A stretch of 64,000 nucleotides of DNA from [Eubacterium] saphenum (GCA_004555725.1 SFHC01000012.1:1-64000), one strand, 5' to 3'. Shown: positions 8,522 through 17,557, counted from the first letter of the stretch. The notes: a model not told the origin generated them from the sequence alone. Translations and numbers: made by a program.

Positions 8522-9142
8522 TTAACGAAACGTCGGCACCGGAGGTGTCATTCTCTCAGGATTTGAAAATGACTCCCCGTCCGTTCGGATATAGAAAATA
8601 CAGCAGTTGCCAAGCGGCGTCTTCCAGCAGGCACGGTCACCGGTCAAAGCGGTCAGAATACCATGCAGCGCCATACCATGTGTCACAGCCAGAACAGTTT
8701 CTTCCGCAGCAGATGCATCAGACCCCTGCGCTGCCTGCTTCACCGCATCCAGAAATCCGTTCACCCGGCTGATCAGATGGTCTGCATCTTCCACACCTGC
8801 AATGGGTGTTCCTTTCCAGGGATCATTCACATACTCCATCTCCTCCGCAGAAAGATCTTCCCATTTCTTTCCCTCAATCGGTCCAAAATCAATTTCCAGC
8901 AGACGGGGATCCGTCTTAATCTCACCCTGTGGGCAGCCGCTGACCAGCGACGCCGTTTCCACGGCTCTCGACAGCGGACTTGCGTATACACGAGAAAACT
9001 GGATTCCTCTTGCCTGAAACCATTTCGCGGCCTTTTCCGCCTGCGCTTTTCCTGCGTCATTCAACGCGATATCTCTCTGCCCCTGCAGCAAATGCTTCTG
9101 ATTATATGGGGTTTCTCCATGCCTCATGAAATAAATGTCCAT
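8522..9142 (-). CDS. Histidine phosphatase family protein
   Basis: A 206-residue member of the phosphoglycerate mutase-like superfamily. The N-terminal MRHGETPYN motif carries the phosphorylated His, the YASPLSRAVETA stretch the conserved Arg, and AVTHGMALHG the second active His. Family members are phosphatases or cofactor-dependent mutases of small phosphate esters in the cytoplasm; at this length and without mutase-specific inserts a phosphatase is more likely, substrate unknown. GGAAGG lies 8 nt before the ATG. It starts 16 nt after the WYL regulator gene, so the two are probably co-transcribed. Confidence 0.85.
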   Translation of the reverse strand: MDIYFMRHGETPYNQKHLLQGQRDIALNDAGKAQAEKAAKWFQARGIQFSRVYASPLSRAVETASLVSGCPQGEIKTDPRLLEIDFGPIEGKKWEDLSAEEMEYVNDPWKGTPIAGVEDADHLISRVNGFLDAVKQAAQGSDASAAEETVLAVTHGMALHGILTALTGDRACWKTPLGNCCIFYIRTDGESFSNPERMTPPVPTFR

Positions 9143-9158
9143 CTTCTGCCTTCCGTAT

Positions 9159-10133
9159 TTACCGCATCTGCGCGTAAATCATACGCTGGAATTCAGTCAT
9201 TGCGCGCTTCGGACTCTTGATCTGCACTTTGCCGCCGAATTTAAACACCCATGCATAAAAGGAAGGTCCAAGCTGAGCAGATGCCGTCACCTGAAAACGA
9301 TTTCTGCTGATCGTATGCGTATTCACATTTTCACCGAACTTGGCGATAATGTCATTCATTACAGAGTTTTCACAGAGCAGTTGAACCGATGCTGTATCAT
9401 CATTGAACGGATCAAAAATCCTGTTTCGGTAATCCATAAGATCCAGACCGTCCGGGAGCGAATCGCCGTCTTCATCAAGTACCTCGACACTCTCCAGTCT
9501 CTCCGCGCGAAATTCTGCAATCCCCTGAAGTTTCTCCAGCCAGGCAATCAGATGACATCCCGACTCATCGCACCAGAATGCGTATGGAGTTGCCTTATAG
9601 ACTTCCCCGTCATGACGCAGAACTTTTTGCTTGTCAGGGGTGTACTCCTGGTAGCGGAACAAGATCTTCTTTCCGCGGTCAATCGCGTCACTGACTGCCG
9701 CATACTCCGCAAGCTCCAGAGATTCATCACGATGCGCATGACGCAGTACTGACGCGTGGCGCATGAGCGCGTCCTTCTGATAGCAGCTGCCCATCCCGGC
9801 GATCTTGGCCGTCAGACGATCCGCCTCCTTATCCGTAAGCAGAGGAGACGACAGAATGACATCTTTCAGAAGTTTCATCTCATCGAACGACAAAACGTGC
9901 TCTTCAAGGTAATAACGGTTCGGCGAACTCTTCATAAATACAATCTTGAATCCGATATCCATGAGCAGATTCATGTCCGTCTTGATTGTCTTCCTTTCTG
10001 CCGTCATACCAAGAGAATTAATATAATCCAGGATTTCATTGGTTGTGACCGGATGATCCTTATCTGTTTTCTGGTACAGCAGCTTGAGGATGTACAGAAG
10101 TCTCGCTTTCTTGATATTTGTTTTTTCAAGCAT
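9159..10133 (-). CDS. WYL-domain transcriptional regulator (YafY-type)
   Basis: A 324-residue protein with an N-terminal winged HTH (residues about 8-75; TAERKTIKTDMNLLMDIGF is the recognition region) and a central WYL domain (about 140-225). The latter contains KILFRYQEYT and the HLIAWLEKLQGI variant of the WYL signature. A C-terminal WCX-like region follows. Such proteins sense a small ligand, often nucleic-acid related, and repress or activate nearby genes. GGAAGG is 9 nt before the ATG and a TATAAT stands near 10209-10214. The divergent neighbour is sstT and the co-directional one is the phosphatase; either could be a target. Confidence 0.85.
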   Translation of the reverse strand: MLEKTNIKKARLLYILKLLYQKTDKDHPVTTNEILDYINSLGMTAERKTIKTDMNLLMDIGFKIVFMKSSPNRYYLEEHVLSFDEMKLLKDVILSSPLLTDKEADRLTAKIAGMGSCYQKDALMRHASVLRHAHRDESLELAEYAAVSDAIDRGKKILFRYQEYTPDKQKVLRHDGEVYKATPYAFWCDESGCHLIAWLEKLQGIAEFRAERLESVEVLDEDGDSLPDGLDLMDYRNRIFDPFNDDTASVQLLCENSVMNDIIAKFGENVNTHTISRNRFQVTASAQLGPSFYAWVFKFGGKVQIKSPKRAMTEFQRMIYAQMR

Positions 10134-10612
10134 CGTGACAACCTTCCTTTTACATTTCTATCTATAAATACACCACTAAATTAATATTCAGTTTAATACA
10201 TTTCATATTATACCATTCACTCGTGACTAATGCATCCTTAATTGTGAAAATTTACTGAAATAAATCGCAATTATTTAATTGTATCCACGCGAATGGCTGA
10301 ATCACTGGATTATGAAAGATATCAAGCGATAGAGAATAAGATATCAATAATCTATAGCATGTTAAAATAACTACTTATCAGACAAACATGCAACTAATCA
10401 CCATTTATATCCGATCATCGCGAATTCGCCTTCCATATTTTTACTTTTGTTGTTTTTGCCTTAAAATCCCTGTCGTATACAGTATTCAATACTCAAAATA
10501 TGGCATTTTGTTTAAAATTATCACGTATTTTCTATTTAAATTCAATAAGAAACGTAGTAGAATAAATATACGTTATAAAGTTATTATTTTTTGTTTCGTT
10601 AGGAGGACCATT
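10134..10612. promoter_or_regulatory. 479-nt divergent intergenic region between the WYL regulator and sstT
   Basis: A+T-rich, with no gene that I can support. It holds a TATAAT (minus, near 10209-10214) for the WYL gene and, nearer sstT, the near-palindrome AGTATTCAATACT (10481-10493) that could be an operator. An open frame in line with sstT continues up to 10388 but lacks a ribosome site. Confidence 0.45.
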
Positions 10613-11923
10613 ATGACAGTTCTAAAAGCAATAGCCCGAAAATATAACGATACGAGTCTGATTATCCGTATCGTTATCGGACTGATTATCGGAGCTGCGC
10701 TTGGAGTCGCCTTCAAGAATCTCGCGGCCATCTCCATTCTTGGAGATCTGTTCGTCGGAGCGCTGAAAGCGATCGCGCCGGTTCTGGTATTTGTCATCGT
10801 TATTGCCGCGCTTTGTCAGGGGTCCAGCAAGCTGGACCGCCGTTTCGGCACAGTCATCGTTCTGTACCTGGTTGGTACATCGATGGGCGGCGTCGTCGCA
10901 GTTATCGGAAGTTTCATGTTTCCGCAGACCATCAAGTTTGCCAAGGCTTACCACGCGGACAGTGTAGTGCACGGATTCGGGCAGATCGTCCATAATCTGC
11001 TGATGAATATCGTTGATAATCCTGTCAACGCACTGGTAAACGCAAACTATCTCGGCATTCTGGCATGGGCAGTTATTTTCGGCCTTGCGCTGAAGCGTTT
11101 TGCCGCACCTAATTCGCAGCGTTTCATGAAAGATCTCTCCGACGCCGTTCAGCAGGGCGTACGCTGGGTCATCAATTTTGCACCGTTTGGAATCATGGGC
11201 ATCGTTTATACGAACGTTTCCACAAACGGTCTTTCGATCTTCACGACATACGGAAAACTCCTTCTGCTCCTGGTCGGATGCATGCTGACAGCGGCGCTGA
11301 TCGTCAATCCGCTGATCGAGTTCATCGTACTCAGAAGAAATCCTTATCCGCTTCTCTGGAGATGCATCAAAGGATCCGCGATCACTGCGTTCTTTACCAG
11401 AAGTTCTGCAGCAAATATCCCGGTCAACATGGGACTCTGCAAGCGTCTGGGTCTGGATGAAGACATGTATTCCGTCTCCATCCCGCTTGGATCCACGATT
11501 AACATGAATGGCGCATCCGTTACGATTTCCGTTATGACCATGGCCTGCGCACATACACTGGGCATCAACGTCGACCTTCCGTCAGCAATTGTCCTCTGCA
11601 TTCTCTCCGCGTTCGCAGCATGCGGAGCATCCGGAGTTGCAGGCGGCTCTCTGCTTCTGATCCCGATGGCCTGCTCACTGTTCGGCATTTCCAATGAAAT
11701 CGCCATGCAGGTTGTTGCCGTCGGATTCATTGTCGGTGTCGTTCAGGACGCTCTGGAAACTGCTCTGAACTCCTCCGGAGATGTTCTCTGGACTGCGACA
11801 GCAGAGTATCTTTCCTGGAAAAGAAAAGGCAAGAGCCTTCCGACTTTCATGGGCGGAACTACAGTAGTTGAGGAAAGCAATACCAGAAAGCATAAATACA
11901 CGCAGAACAGCGATGAAAAATAA
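10613..11923 (+). CDS. sstT: Serine/threonine:sodium symporter
   Basis: A 436-residue dicarboxylate/amino acid:cation symporter (DAACS) of the SstT group. Recognisable stretches are LLMNIVDNPVNALVNANYLGI, TRSSAANIPVNM (the serine-rich re-entrant region), LGSTINMNGASVT and the C-terminal VQDALETALNSSGDVLWTA. It imports L-serine and L-threonine with Na+. The start at 10613 has AGGAGG 7 nt upstream; the longer frame upstream is non-coding. It is one of the few plus-strand genes here. Threonine dehydratase is encoded 2.5 kb away, so import and deamination of Thr/Ser may be linked physiologically, though they are not in one operon. Confidence 0.92.
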   Translation: MTVLKAIARKYNDTSLIIRIVIGLIIGAALGVAFKNLAAISILGDLFVGALKAIAPVLVFVIVIAALCQGSSKLDRRFGTVIVLYLVGTSMGGVVAVIGSFMFPQTIKFAKAYHADSVVHGFGQIVHNLLMNIVDNPVNALVNANYLGILAWAVIFGLALKRFAAPNSQRFMKDLSDAVQQGVRWVINFAPFGIMGIVYTNVSTNGLSIFTTYGKLLLLLVGCMLTAALIVNPLIEFIVLRRNPYPLLWRCIKGSAITAFFTRSSAANIPVNMGLCKRLGLDEDMYSVSIPLGSTINMNGASVTISVMTMACAHTLGINVDLPSAIVLCILSAFAACGASGVAGGSLLLIPMACSLFGISNEIAMQVVAVGFIVGVVQDALETALNSSGDVLWTATAEYLSWKRKGKSLPTFMGGTTVVEESNTRKHKYTQNSDEK

Positions 11924-11967
11924 GCTGTTCCTGTTATTACACGTATAAATCAATACGGATTTCTAAA

Positions 11968-12018
11968 AGCCGCTGCCGCGAACAACAATAAGTCATTCGC
12001 GGCAGCGGCTCCTGTTTT
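11968..12018 (+). terminator. Rho-independent terminator of sstT
   Basis: AGCCGCTGCCGCGAA pairs with TTCGCGGCAGCGGCT and is followed by CCTGTTTTT on the plus strand. Confidence 0.88.
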
Positions 12019-12031
12019 TCGGCATTAGATA

Positions 12032-12082
12032 CAAAAAAGCTGTCCGCATGACCTGCCTGAGGTCACAAAATTGCGGACAGCT
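12032..12082 (-). terminator. Rho-independent terminator of the dacA-type operon
   Basis: AGCTGTCCGCA pairs with TGCGGACAGCT and, read on the minus strand, is followed by six T. It closes the operon that begins with the carboxypeptidase gene. Confidence 0.88.
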
Positions 12083-12143
12083 CTTCTATTTCTCTTTTTC
12101 ATGGAAAGGAATCTTAAACTCTCTTCAGTGCGTATCGATCTTG

Positions 12144-12524
12144 CTAGTCTTCTTTTGTCCCGGACAGCAGCGCCAGAATCTTATACGCAGTAAATGTCAG
12201 TGCCATGTATACCACATATGGAAGAGATGCCGACAGGATTGAATTCAGCGCCTGTCCCAAAATGCTGGATACACTCACTCCATAGCTTGATGCATAATTT
12301 CTGATATACAGGATATTGTAAATTAGTGTATAAACGAACATACCTGCAAGAACGCCGGTCAAAACCATAAGACAGATCTGCAGCCATTTTGTAGATCCTT
12401 TTTTCCTTTTCTTCTTACCCTGTTTGTTTTCAGCATTCTCCTGTGCGGCAGATTCAGGCGCTGCTGCCGTCTCTTCTGCAGTAATAACAGTTTCTTCTGT
12501 GTTGTTCAGAGTTTCCTTTTCCAT
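12144..12524 (-). CDS. Unknown two-helix membrane protein
   Basis: A 126-residue protein that I do not recognise. Residues about 1-38 are acidic (many Glu, Ala), followed by a Lys/Arg cluster (KQGKKKRKKGSTK), then two hydrophobic helices at about 48-70 and 92-116 and a short tail. This suggests a membrane protein with a disordered acidic cytoplasmic front. The start at 12524 is chosen because GGGGGA precedes it by about 4 nt; the upstream ATG at 12539 lacks a site. It is the third gene after the D,D-carboxypeptidase and the next small protein, so an envelope role is possible. Confidence 0.7.
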   Translation of the reverse strand: MEKETLNNTEETVITAEETAAAPESAAQENAENKQGKKKRKKGSTKWLQICLMVLTGVLAGMFVYTLIYNILYIRNYASSYGVSVSSILGQALNSILSASLPYVVYMALTFTAYKILALLSGTKED

Positions 12525-12563
12525 GGTTCCCCCATTCATATGAATTCGGCGATAACAAATCTG

Positions 12564-12875
12564 TTACTGAAAATACGGCGCGATCTTCTCTCGGATCGTA
12601 CCGAGGATCCCGTTCAGATCGTCTTCCGCACATTCCCAGTCACTCATCAGCAGTCCCGCAACGCTTCTGTACAGCTGGTCACGGTAATGCTCCACAGCTT
12701 CATCCAGAGTCGCGTGTTCTTTAAGCAGCGGCGAAACGTCGTACTTACTGTAATCCAGCGTCAATGTGAAGCGCCTGCGCGGCGCTCCGTCAGGACCGTC
12801 TGGAAAATCCATGACATCAACCGTGAGTTCCTGATTGAAGTCACGGCTGACTGTAAGTTTTACTTTTTTCTTCAT
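12564..12875 (-). CDS. Unknown cytoplasmic protein in the carboxypeptidase operon
   Basis: A 103-residue soluble protein without signal or membrane segment. It starts with a beta-rich half (KKKVKLTVSRDF, RRRFTLTLDYSKY), followed by helices (ATLDEAVEHYRDQLYRSVAGLL). I cannot place it in a family. The start at 12875 is preceded by AAGG 9 nt upstream; the frame extends 12 codons further without a site. It lies between the carboxypeptidase gene (108 nt upstream) and the small membrane protein gene (39 nt downstream). Confidence 0.7.
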   Translation of the reverse strand: MKKKVKLTVSRDFNQELTVDVMDFPDGPDGAPRRRFTLTLDYSKYDVSPLLKEHATLDEAVEHYRDQLYRSVAGLLMSDWECAEDDLNGILGTIREKIAPYFQ

Positions 12876-12983
12876 TTTCAGCGCCTTCTTTCCTGAGTTT
12901 TCTTCTATCATACCCGTATGTTCCGGCTGCTGTCAATTCATGATGCCCGTCCGCTGTCCGATCTGATGAGAACGGCAGACCGT

Positions 12984-14285
12984 TTATTCACTCTCCAGTT
13001 CCTCGGTCAGTCCCGCAAGAGTCTTGGTATCCGTGAACCGCTGACCGGATGTGGCCGATCCCATGACCACGCTGACATAGGTCTGTCCGTTGCATGTATA
13101 TGCCCCGCAGAAGGAATATCCGCCCAGTGTAGTGGTTCCGGTCTTCAGTCCCTGGAAAGTTCCGGTTCCAAGCAGAGCATTCGAAGAGTAAAGGGAGTAT
13201 TTTCTGCCCTTTCCAGAGTAGATGACTTTGGACTTGGTCAGGAGTACCTTCCGGATATCGCTCATTTTCGGCGATGTCATAATGTAACTACCGACCAGCG
13301 CCTGATCCCTTGCGGTAGAATAATTTCCCGTGGTATCCAGGCCATGTGCGTTCTTATATACGGTTCTGGTGCAGCCAAGCTGCGCGGCTCTGGCATTCAT
13401 CAGTGACGCAAAACGCGCTGTGCTTCCGCCGACTGCGATTCCAGACGCGCATGCCGCGTCATTAGCGGATGGCAGGAACATCGCATAGAGCAGATTCTGC
13501 ACCGTCATCGTATCTCCGGATTTCAGTCCGATTCCCCACGGCGTCCGGGCTGCCTCGGAGGTTATCTTCACTTTATGTCCAAGAGAATACTTTTCACGAA
13601 GCAGAATTCCGGTCATCATCTTGGTCATGCTGGACGGTTTTCTTGTTGTATCTGCATTCTTCTGGTAAACCAGTTCGTGCGTGTCCGCGTTCATCACGAC
13701 TGCTGTTTTGGCCGTCACCGGATTAAAGGTAGTCGTCATTTTCTTGGATACTTTGCTTGCTCCGACGGACTGCACGGCATCTTTCGAGGCATATCTCGGC
13801 GTCAGTGTGCCCGAGAATGACGCTCCGCTGCCGCTCACCTTGTTGATGACGATCTTATACTTGGTCATGCTTCTTGTTTTCCAGTAATCGCTGAACACCA
13901 GCTTCACCTTGGATTCATATGTGTCTCCAGTCGTAACGGAACTCTCCTTCACCCATTTTTTTGCATCCTGATCATAATGATAGACACTGACAACTCTTCC
14001 GTATGCCGGGGCAACTTTGATCGTATCAGTCATCGTCTTCGTGTAGTCTTTGCGATTGTGTGAGGTCACGTATCCGGTCACGGTCGTCTGTGCAGGCGAA
14101 ACCTCTGAGTCTGAAGACGCTGCCGCCTGCGCGTCATCTGCAAATACTCCTGCAGGAGCTGCCAGAGACGATGCGACGGCGAGCGCAAGCGCTATCGCGG
14201 CGGCCTTTCTGAGTCCGCGTCTGTGCTGCTGCCTTTCTGCTCTCTCATCGCCTGCATGCTTTAACGTTCTCATATTCCGGTTCAT
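12984..14285 (-). CDS. D-alanyl-D-alanine carboxypeptidase (DacA/PBP5-like family)
   Basis: A 433-residue exported serine peptidase. The signal segment lies at about 25-50. The S11 catalytic motifs are all present: SMTK (219-222) with the nucleophile Ser, SAN (273-275) and KTG (381-383). The enzyme trims the terminal D-Ala from peptidoglycan pentapeptides outside the membrane. Unusually, about 130 residues of beta-rich sequence (about 65-190) stand between the signal and the catalytic domain. The C-terminal PBP5 domain and its amphipathic anchor are missing, since the protein ends about 50 residues after KTG. AGGAG lies 10 nt before the ATG at 14285, and the frame open further upstream is not used. 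Two small unknown genes follow. Confidence 0.88.
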   Translation of the reverse strand: MNRNMRTLKHAGDERAERQQHRRGLRKAAAIALALAVASSLAAPAGVFADDAQAAASSDSEVSPAQTTVTGYVTSHNRKDYTKTMTDTIKVAPAYGRVVSVYHYDQDAKKWVKESSVTTGDTYESKVKLVFSDYWKTRSMTKYKIVINKVSGSGASFSGTLTPRYASKDAVQSVGASKVSKKMTTTFNPVTAKTAVVMNADTHELVYQKNADTTRKPSSMTKMMTGILLREKYSLGHKVKITSEAARTPWGIGLKSGDTMTVQNLLYAMFLPSANDAACASGIAVGGSTARFASLMNARAAQLGCTRTVYKNAHGLDTTGNYSTARDQALVGSYIMTSPKMSDIRKVLLTKSKVIYSGKGRKYSLYSSNALLGTGTFQGLKTGTTTLGGYSFCGAYTCNGQTYVSVVMGSATSGQRFTDTKTLAGLTEELESE

Positions 14286-14356
14286 TCTGCCGATTCTCCT
14301 TTCCAGATCACACGGAGACATAGAATTCACTCTCCCTGCTTCCCTGCATCGCTTAC

Positions 14357-14400
14357 GATAAAACAGCGGGCAGAATAAAAACTTCTATTCTGCCCGCGGA
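14357..14400 (-). terminator. Hairpin between threonine dehydratase and dacA-type genes
   Basis: GCGGGCAGAATA pairs with TATTCTGCCCGC, followed by TGTTTTATC on the minus strand. It could end the threonine dehydratase transcript, but a good promoter lies just upstream of it (14412-14440), so it may instead be a 5' hairpin of the dacA-type mRNA. Confidence 0.6.
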
Positions 14401-14411
14401 CTTTTATCCAT

Positions 14412-14440
14412 ATTCTAGTCTATTTCTTAAGAAAATGCAA
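14412..14440 (-). promoter_or_regulatory. Promoter for the carboxypeptidase operon
   Basis: TTGCAT (14440-14435), 17 nt, TAGAAT (14417-14412) on the minus strand. Directly upstream lies the perfect 18-bp palindrome TCTTAATAATTATTAAGA at 14447-14464, a plausible operator. Confidence 0.6.
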
Positions 14441-14482
14441 ATTATCTCTTAATAATTATTAAGAATCTGCAATGTGTATGTG

Positions 14483-15694
14483 TTACAGACGCGCACCAAT
14501 CTCATTCAGCGAGAAACCTGCATCGGTCAGTGCATTCATAATTTCCTTCTTATGCTCTGCGTCAAACGATTCAAATGTCACGCCGACTTCGACAGCCTGC
14601 GCGCGGTTGGTGCTGACCCAGCGGTTGTGGTCGATGCGGATGATGTTTGCCTTATGCTCTGCCGCAATCGAGGTCATCTTTGCCAGCTGACCCGGCTTGT
14701 CCGGAACACGGACGGAAACCGTAAATACACGGCCTCTCTGGATGAGTCCGTTCTGAATCATCGACCCCATTGTGGTGACATCCATATTCCCTCCGCTGAG
14801 GATGCAGACAACCTTTTTCCCTTTCAGATCCATCTGTTTCAGCGCAGAGACACTCAGCAGTCCTGAGTTCTCAACGACAAGCTTATGATTCTCTACCATA
14901 TCAATGAAAGAACCGACGAGATCCTCATCGTCTACACACAGAACTCTGTCGATATTATCTCTGGCATATGGGAATACATTCTCGCCCACTTTCTTCACTG
15001 CCGTACCGTCCGCAATCGTCGTCGCACTTGCCAGTTCAACCGGATGACCTGCTTCCAGCGCAGCTGTCATGCTTGCCGCTTTTCTCGGCTCTACACCGAT
15101 GACTTCGATTTCCGGTTTCAGCATCTTGGCGCAGACCGCGACACCCGTGGACAGACCGCCGCCTCCGATTGGAGCCAGAATCATATCCGCATCCGGGAGC
15201 TCATCCAGAATTTCAACAGCAATCGATCCCTGACCGGTGGATACATCAAAATCATCAAACGGATGAACCATTGTCAGACCCTGCTCTTCGGCGAGCTTCT
15301 GTGCATACGCATACGCGTCGTCATAAACATCTCCGTAGAGTACAACTTCAGCACCGTAAGCCTTGGTTCTCTTGACCTTAATGAGCGGAGTGCCGACAGG
15401 CATTACGATAACCGCACGGCATCCGAACTTCTGTGCCGCATATGCAACACCCTGCGCGTGATTTCCCGCAGAAGCCGTAACCAGTCCCTTGGCTCTGTCC
15501 TCTTCACTCATCTTGCTGATCTTATAATAAGATCCACGCACCTTATACGCACCTGTGCGCTGCAGATTCTCCGGCTTCAGATACACATCCGCACCCGTCA
15601 TTCTGCTGTAAAATTCACTGTGGATCAGATTTGTCGGGATTGTGACTTCCTTGACAACTCTGGCAGCTTCCAGAAAATTTTCCTTTGTATACAT
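14483..15694 (-). CDS. ilvA: Threonine ammonia-lyase (threonine dehydratase) with C-terminal ACT-like domain
   Basis: A 403-residue PLP enzyme of fold type II. GAYKVRGS carries the Schiff-base Lys, SAGNHAQGVA is the substrate/phosphate loop and GGGGLSTG the PLP phosphate loop. Residues about 325-403 form an ACT-like regulatory domain (VFTVSVRVPDKPGQLAKMTSI). It converts L-threonine to 2-oxobutanoate and ammonia. The length is that of the roughly 400-residue class with a single ACT domain, so either a biosynthetic ilvA role or a catabolic tdcB-like role is possible. GGAGG lies 7 nt before the ATG. A -10 TATAAT (15739-15734) with a weak -35 suggests its own promoter. Confidence 0.92.
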   Translation of the reverse strand: MYTKENFLEAARVVKEVTIPTNLIHSEFYSRMTGADVYLKPENLQRTGAYKVRGSYYKISKMSEEDRAKGLVTASAGNHAQGVAYAAQKFGCRAVIVMPVGTPLIKVKRTKAYGAEVVLYGDVYDDAYAYAQKLAEEQGLTMVHPFDDFDVSTGQGSIAVEILDELPDADMILAPIGGGGLSTGVAVCAKMLKPEIEVIGVEPRKAASMTAALEAGHPVELASATTIADGTAVKKVGENVFPYARDNIDRVLCVDDEDLVGSFIDMVENHKLVVENSGLLSVSALKQMDLKGKKVVCILSGGNMDVTTMGSMIQNGLIQRGRVFTVSVRVPDKPGQLAKMTSIAAEHKANIIRIDHNRWVSTNRAQAVEVGVTFESFDAEHKKEIMNALTDAGFSLNEIGARL

Positions 15695-15969
15695 CTTGTT
15701 GCCTCCATTAAATCAATCGTAATCCGTTATCTTTTGTGATTATAACACAAACAACTTGCATTGAAGAACCGGCTTTCGTATTTTTTTAGATAATCGGCGG
15801 AGTATTTTAATTCTTTGTTCATTAGACAAAAATTACCGAGCAAGAATATGTACATATATCCAAACACAAAAGGCCACGCCTTCAGTCAGCTTCCCAAATT
15901 CGTTTTTTCTTTCCGTGACGTAATAAAAACATCGCAAAAACGCTGTCCCGCCGCATCCGCGGCCAAGAA

Positions 15970-16644
15970 TCACGGAAGCATTCTCACCAGCTCCGGAAGA
16001 TCTTTTACAATTGCCTGAACGCCATTTTCTTTCAGCTCCCGGTCTGTTCCGAACCCGTATTCCACCCCGATGCAGTCAATGCCGCTCTCCTTTGCTCCTG
16101 CAGCATCAAACATCGTGTCTCCGATCAATACCGTATCCTCTTTCCTAAACTCCGGACGCGCGTGACCGTGATATGCTCCTGCCCGGCAGAACGCTTCCTG
16201 CAGAACTTCTGATTTCGTGTCAATTCTGCCATCAAGACTTGCCCCGACAATCTCATCAAAACAGTCCTCCACCTTGAGATTGTGCAGGATCTTTCTGCAC
16301 ATCACTTCCGGTTTAGAGGAAGAAAGAAACTGCACTTTACCCTTTGTCTGATAATACTGCAGCGTCTCCTTCACATGCGGAAACAGTTCACACTCAAACA
16401 GCCCGACCTTATTATACCGCTCGCGGTAGTACTCCACGCCCTGATCGGCCTGCATCTCGCTCAAACCTGCAAATTTCTGAAAAGACTCCCGAAGCGGAGG
16501 CCCGATGTATCGGCGCAGAGTTTCCGGATCCTGCTCATCGATTCCGAACTTCTGAAGGGCGTACTGCACACTGCGCGTCACCCCGTTATAGCTGTTGATG
16601 ATCGTTCCATCTAAATCCCAGAATATATATGTATAATCTCTCAT
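15970..16644 (-). CDS. HAD-superfamily hydrolase, phosphoglycolate phosphatase-like
   Basis: A 224-residue protein. Motif I is FWDLDGTIINS, motif II the SSSKPEV stretch, and motif IV GDTMFDAAGAKE followed by GVEYGFG. The helical cap sits between motifs I and II. Family members dephosphorylate phosphoglycolate, small sugar phosphates or pyrophosphate in the cytoplasm; the substrate cannot be told. AAGGATGG precedes the ATG. The region upstream contains an extended -10 (TGATATACT) overlapped by the inverted repeat TACAGT-8-ACTGTA at 16689-16708. Confidence 0.85.
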   Translation of the reverse strand: MRDYTYIFWDLDGTIINSYNGVTRSVQYALQKFGIDEQDPETLRRYIGPPLRESFQKFAGLSEMQADQGVEYYRERYNKVGLFECELFPHVKETLQYYQTKGKVQFLSSSKPEVMCRKILHNLKVEDCFDEIVGASLDGRIDTKSEVLQEAFCRAGAYHGHARPEFRKEDTVLIGDTMFDAAGAKESGIDCIGVEYGFGTDRELKENGVQAIVKDLPELVRMLP

Positions 16645-16845
16645 TGTCCATCCTTATCTATCTGAAAAAATACATCGGTCAGGTAATTTACAGTATATCA
16701 TAACTGTATACAAGTTTTCTTCTGCAGAATGTAAAATCGGGCCTGATTTTAGCGCTGCGGACGAACAGAGCCTCAGGCTGCATGTCTGAGCCGGACAGAT
16801 TTTCATGCGGAAATGTCCCGGACCGAGCTTTCCTCTACAGAACGA

Positions 16846-16874
16846 TTGCCCGCCGGCATATTATTGGCTATAAT
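16846..16874 (+). promoter_or_regulatory. Promoter of xpt
   Basis: TTGCCC (16846-16851), 17 nt, TATAAT (16869-16874). The leader of about 40 nt is too short for a purine riboswitch, and none of its landmarks is present. Confidence 0.7.
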
Positions 16875-16920
16875 ATTGTATTGAATAACTTGCTTGCAAA
16901 ACAGGACACGGGAGGATCCA

Positions 16921-17505
16921 ATGAATTTTCTTGAAGAACGAATTTTAAAAGACGGCCATGTGCGTCCGGGAAATATCCTGAAGGTCGACTCTTTTCTGAA
17001 TCACCAGATCGATGTTTCTGTTCTCGATCAGATCGGAGAGGCATTCTATAAAAAATACGGCAGCTGCGGAATTACGCGCATTCTGACCATTGAATCGTCC
17101 GGAATCGCGATCGCCGCTCTCACTGCAAGCTATTTCAAGGTTCCGTTCGTTTTCGCCAAAAAGGCAAAGAGCAAGAATATTGACGGGGATGTGTTCACCT
17201 CCCGCGTACATTCTTATACGTACGATAAGGATTATGACATCACCTTATCAAAGAAATATCTCGGGCCTTCCGACAAGGTTCTGATCATCGATGATTTTAT
17301 GGCTACCGGAAAAGCAATGCACGGTCTGCTGGACATCTGCAGCCAGGCAGGCGCTGAAGTTGCCGGAATCGGAATTGCGATTGAGAAGGGCTTTCAGAAA
17401 GGCGGAGATGAACTGAGAAAGCAGGGATATGAAGTCACCAGCCTGGCGATCGTCGATAGCATGGAGGACTGTAAACTCGTTTTCCGCGATCAGGAAGAAC
17501 TCTAA
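16921..17505 (+). CDS. xpt: Xanthine phosphoribosyltransferase
   Basis: A 194-residue type I phosphoribosyltransferase. VLIIDDFMATGKAM is the PRPP-binding loop, and the start MNFLEERILKDGHV and the KKYGxxGITRILTIESSGIAIA stretch are typical of Xpt. It salvages xanthine to XMP in the cytoplasm. GGAGG lies 6 nt before the ATG at 16921; a longer frame from 16894 would start upstream of the ribosome site. It is a single-gene plus-strand transcript with a clear promoter and terminator. No permease gene follows, although xpt is often paired with one. Confidence 0.95.
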   Translation: MNFLEERILKDGHVRPGNILKVDSFLNHQIDVSVLDQIGEAFYKKYGSCGITRILTIESSGIAIAALTASYFKVPFVFAKKAKSKNIDGDVFTSRVHSYTYDKDYDITLSKKYLGPSDKVLIIDDFMATGKAMHGLLDICSQAGAEVAGIGIAIEKGFQKGGDELRKQGYEVTSLAIVDSMEDCKLVFRDQEEL

Positions 17506-17557
17506 AAAAACAAGGCAGAACCGTGCCGGGAATACGGTCTGTTTCTGCACAGAAACG

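Noticed and set aside
10388..10612. 75-codon N-terminal extension of SstT
   Set aside because: Low-complexity, no ribosome site, not part of the symporter family; AGGAGG before 10613 decides the start.
10622..11554. Long frame antisense to sstT
   Set aside because: Hydrophilic shadow of a hydrophobic gene, with no recognisable motif or ribosome site.
14885..15739. 284-codon plus-strand frame antisense to threonine dehydratase
   Set aside because: Composition is that of an antisense shadow (Arg, His, Cys rich); the minus-strand gene has all family motifs.
16645..16920. Purine or xanthine riboswitch upstream of xpt
   Set aside because: None of the class landmarks is present and the promoter leaves a leader of only about 40 nt.
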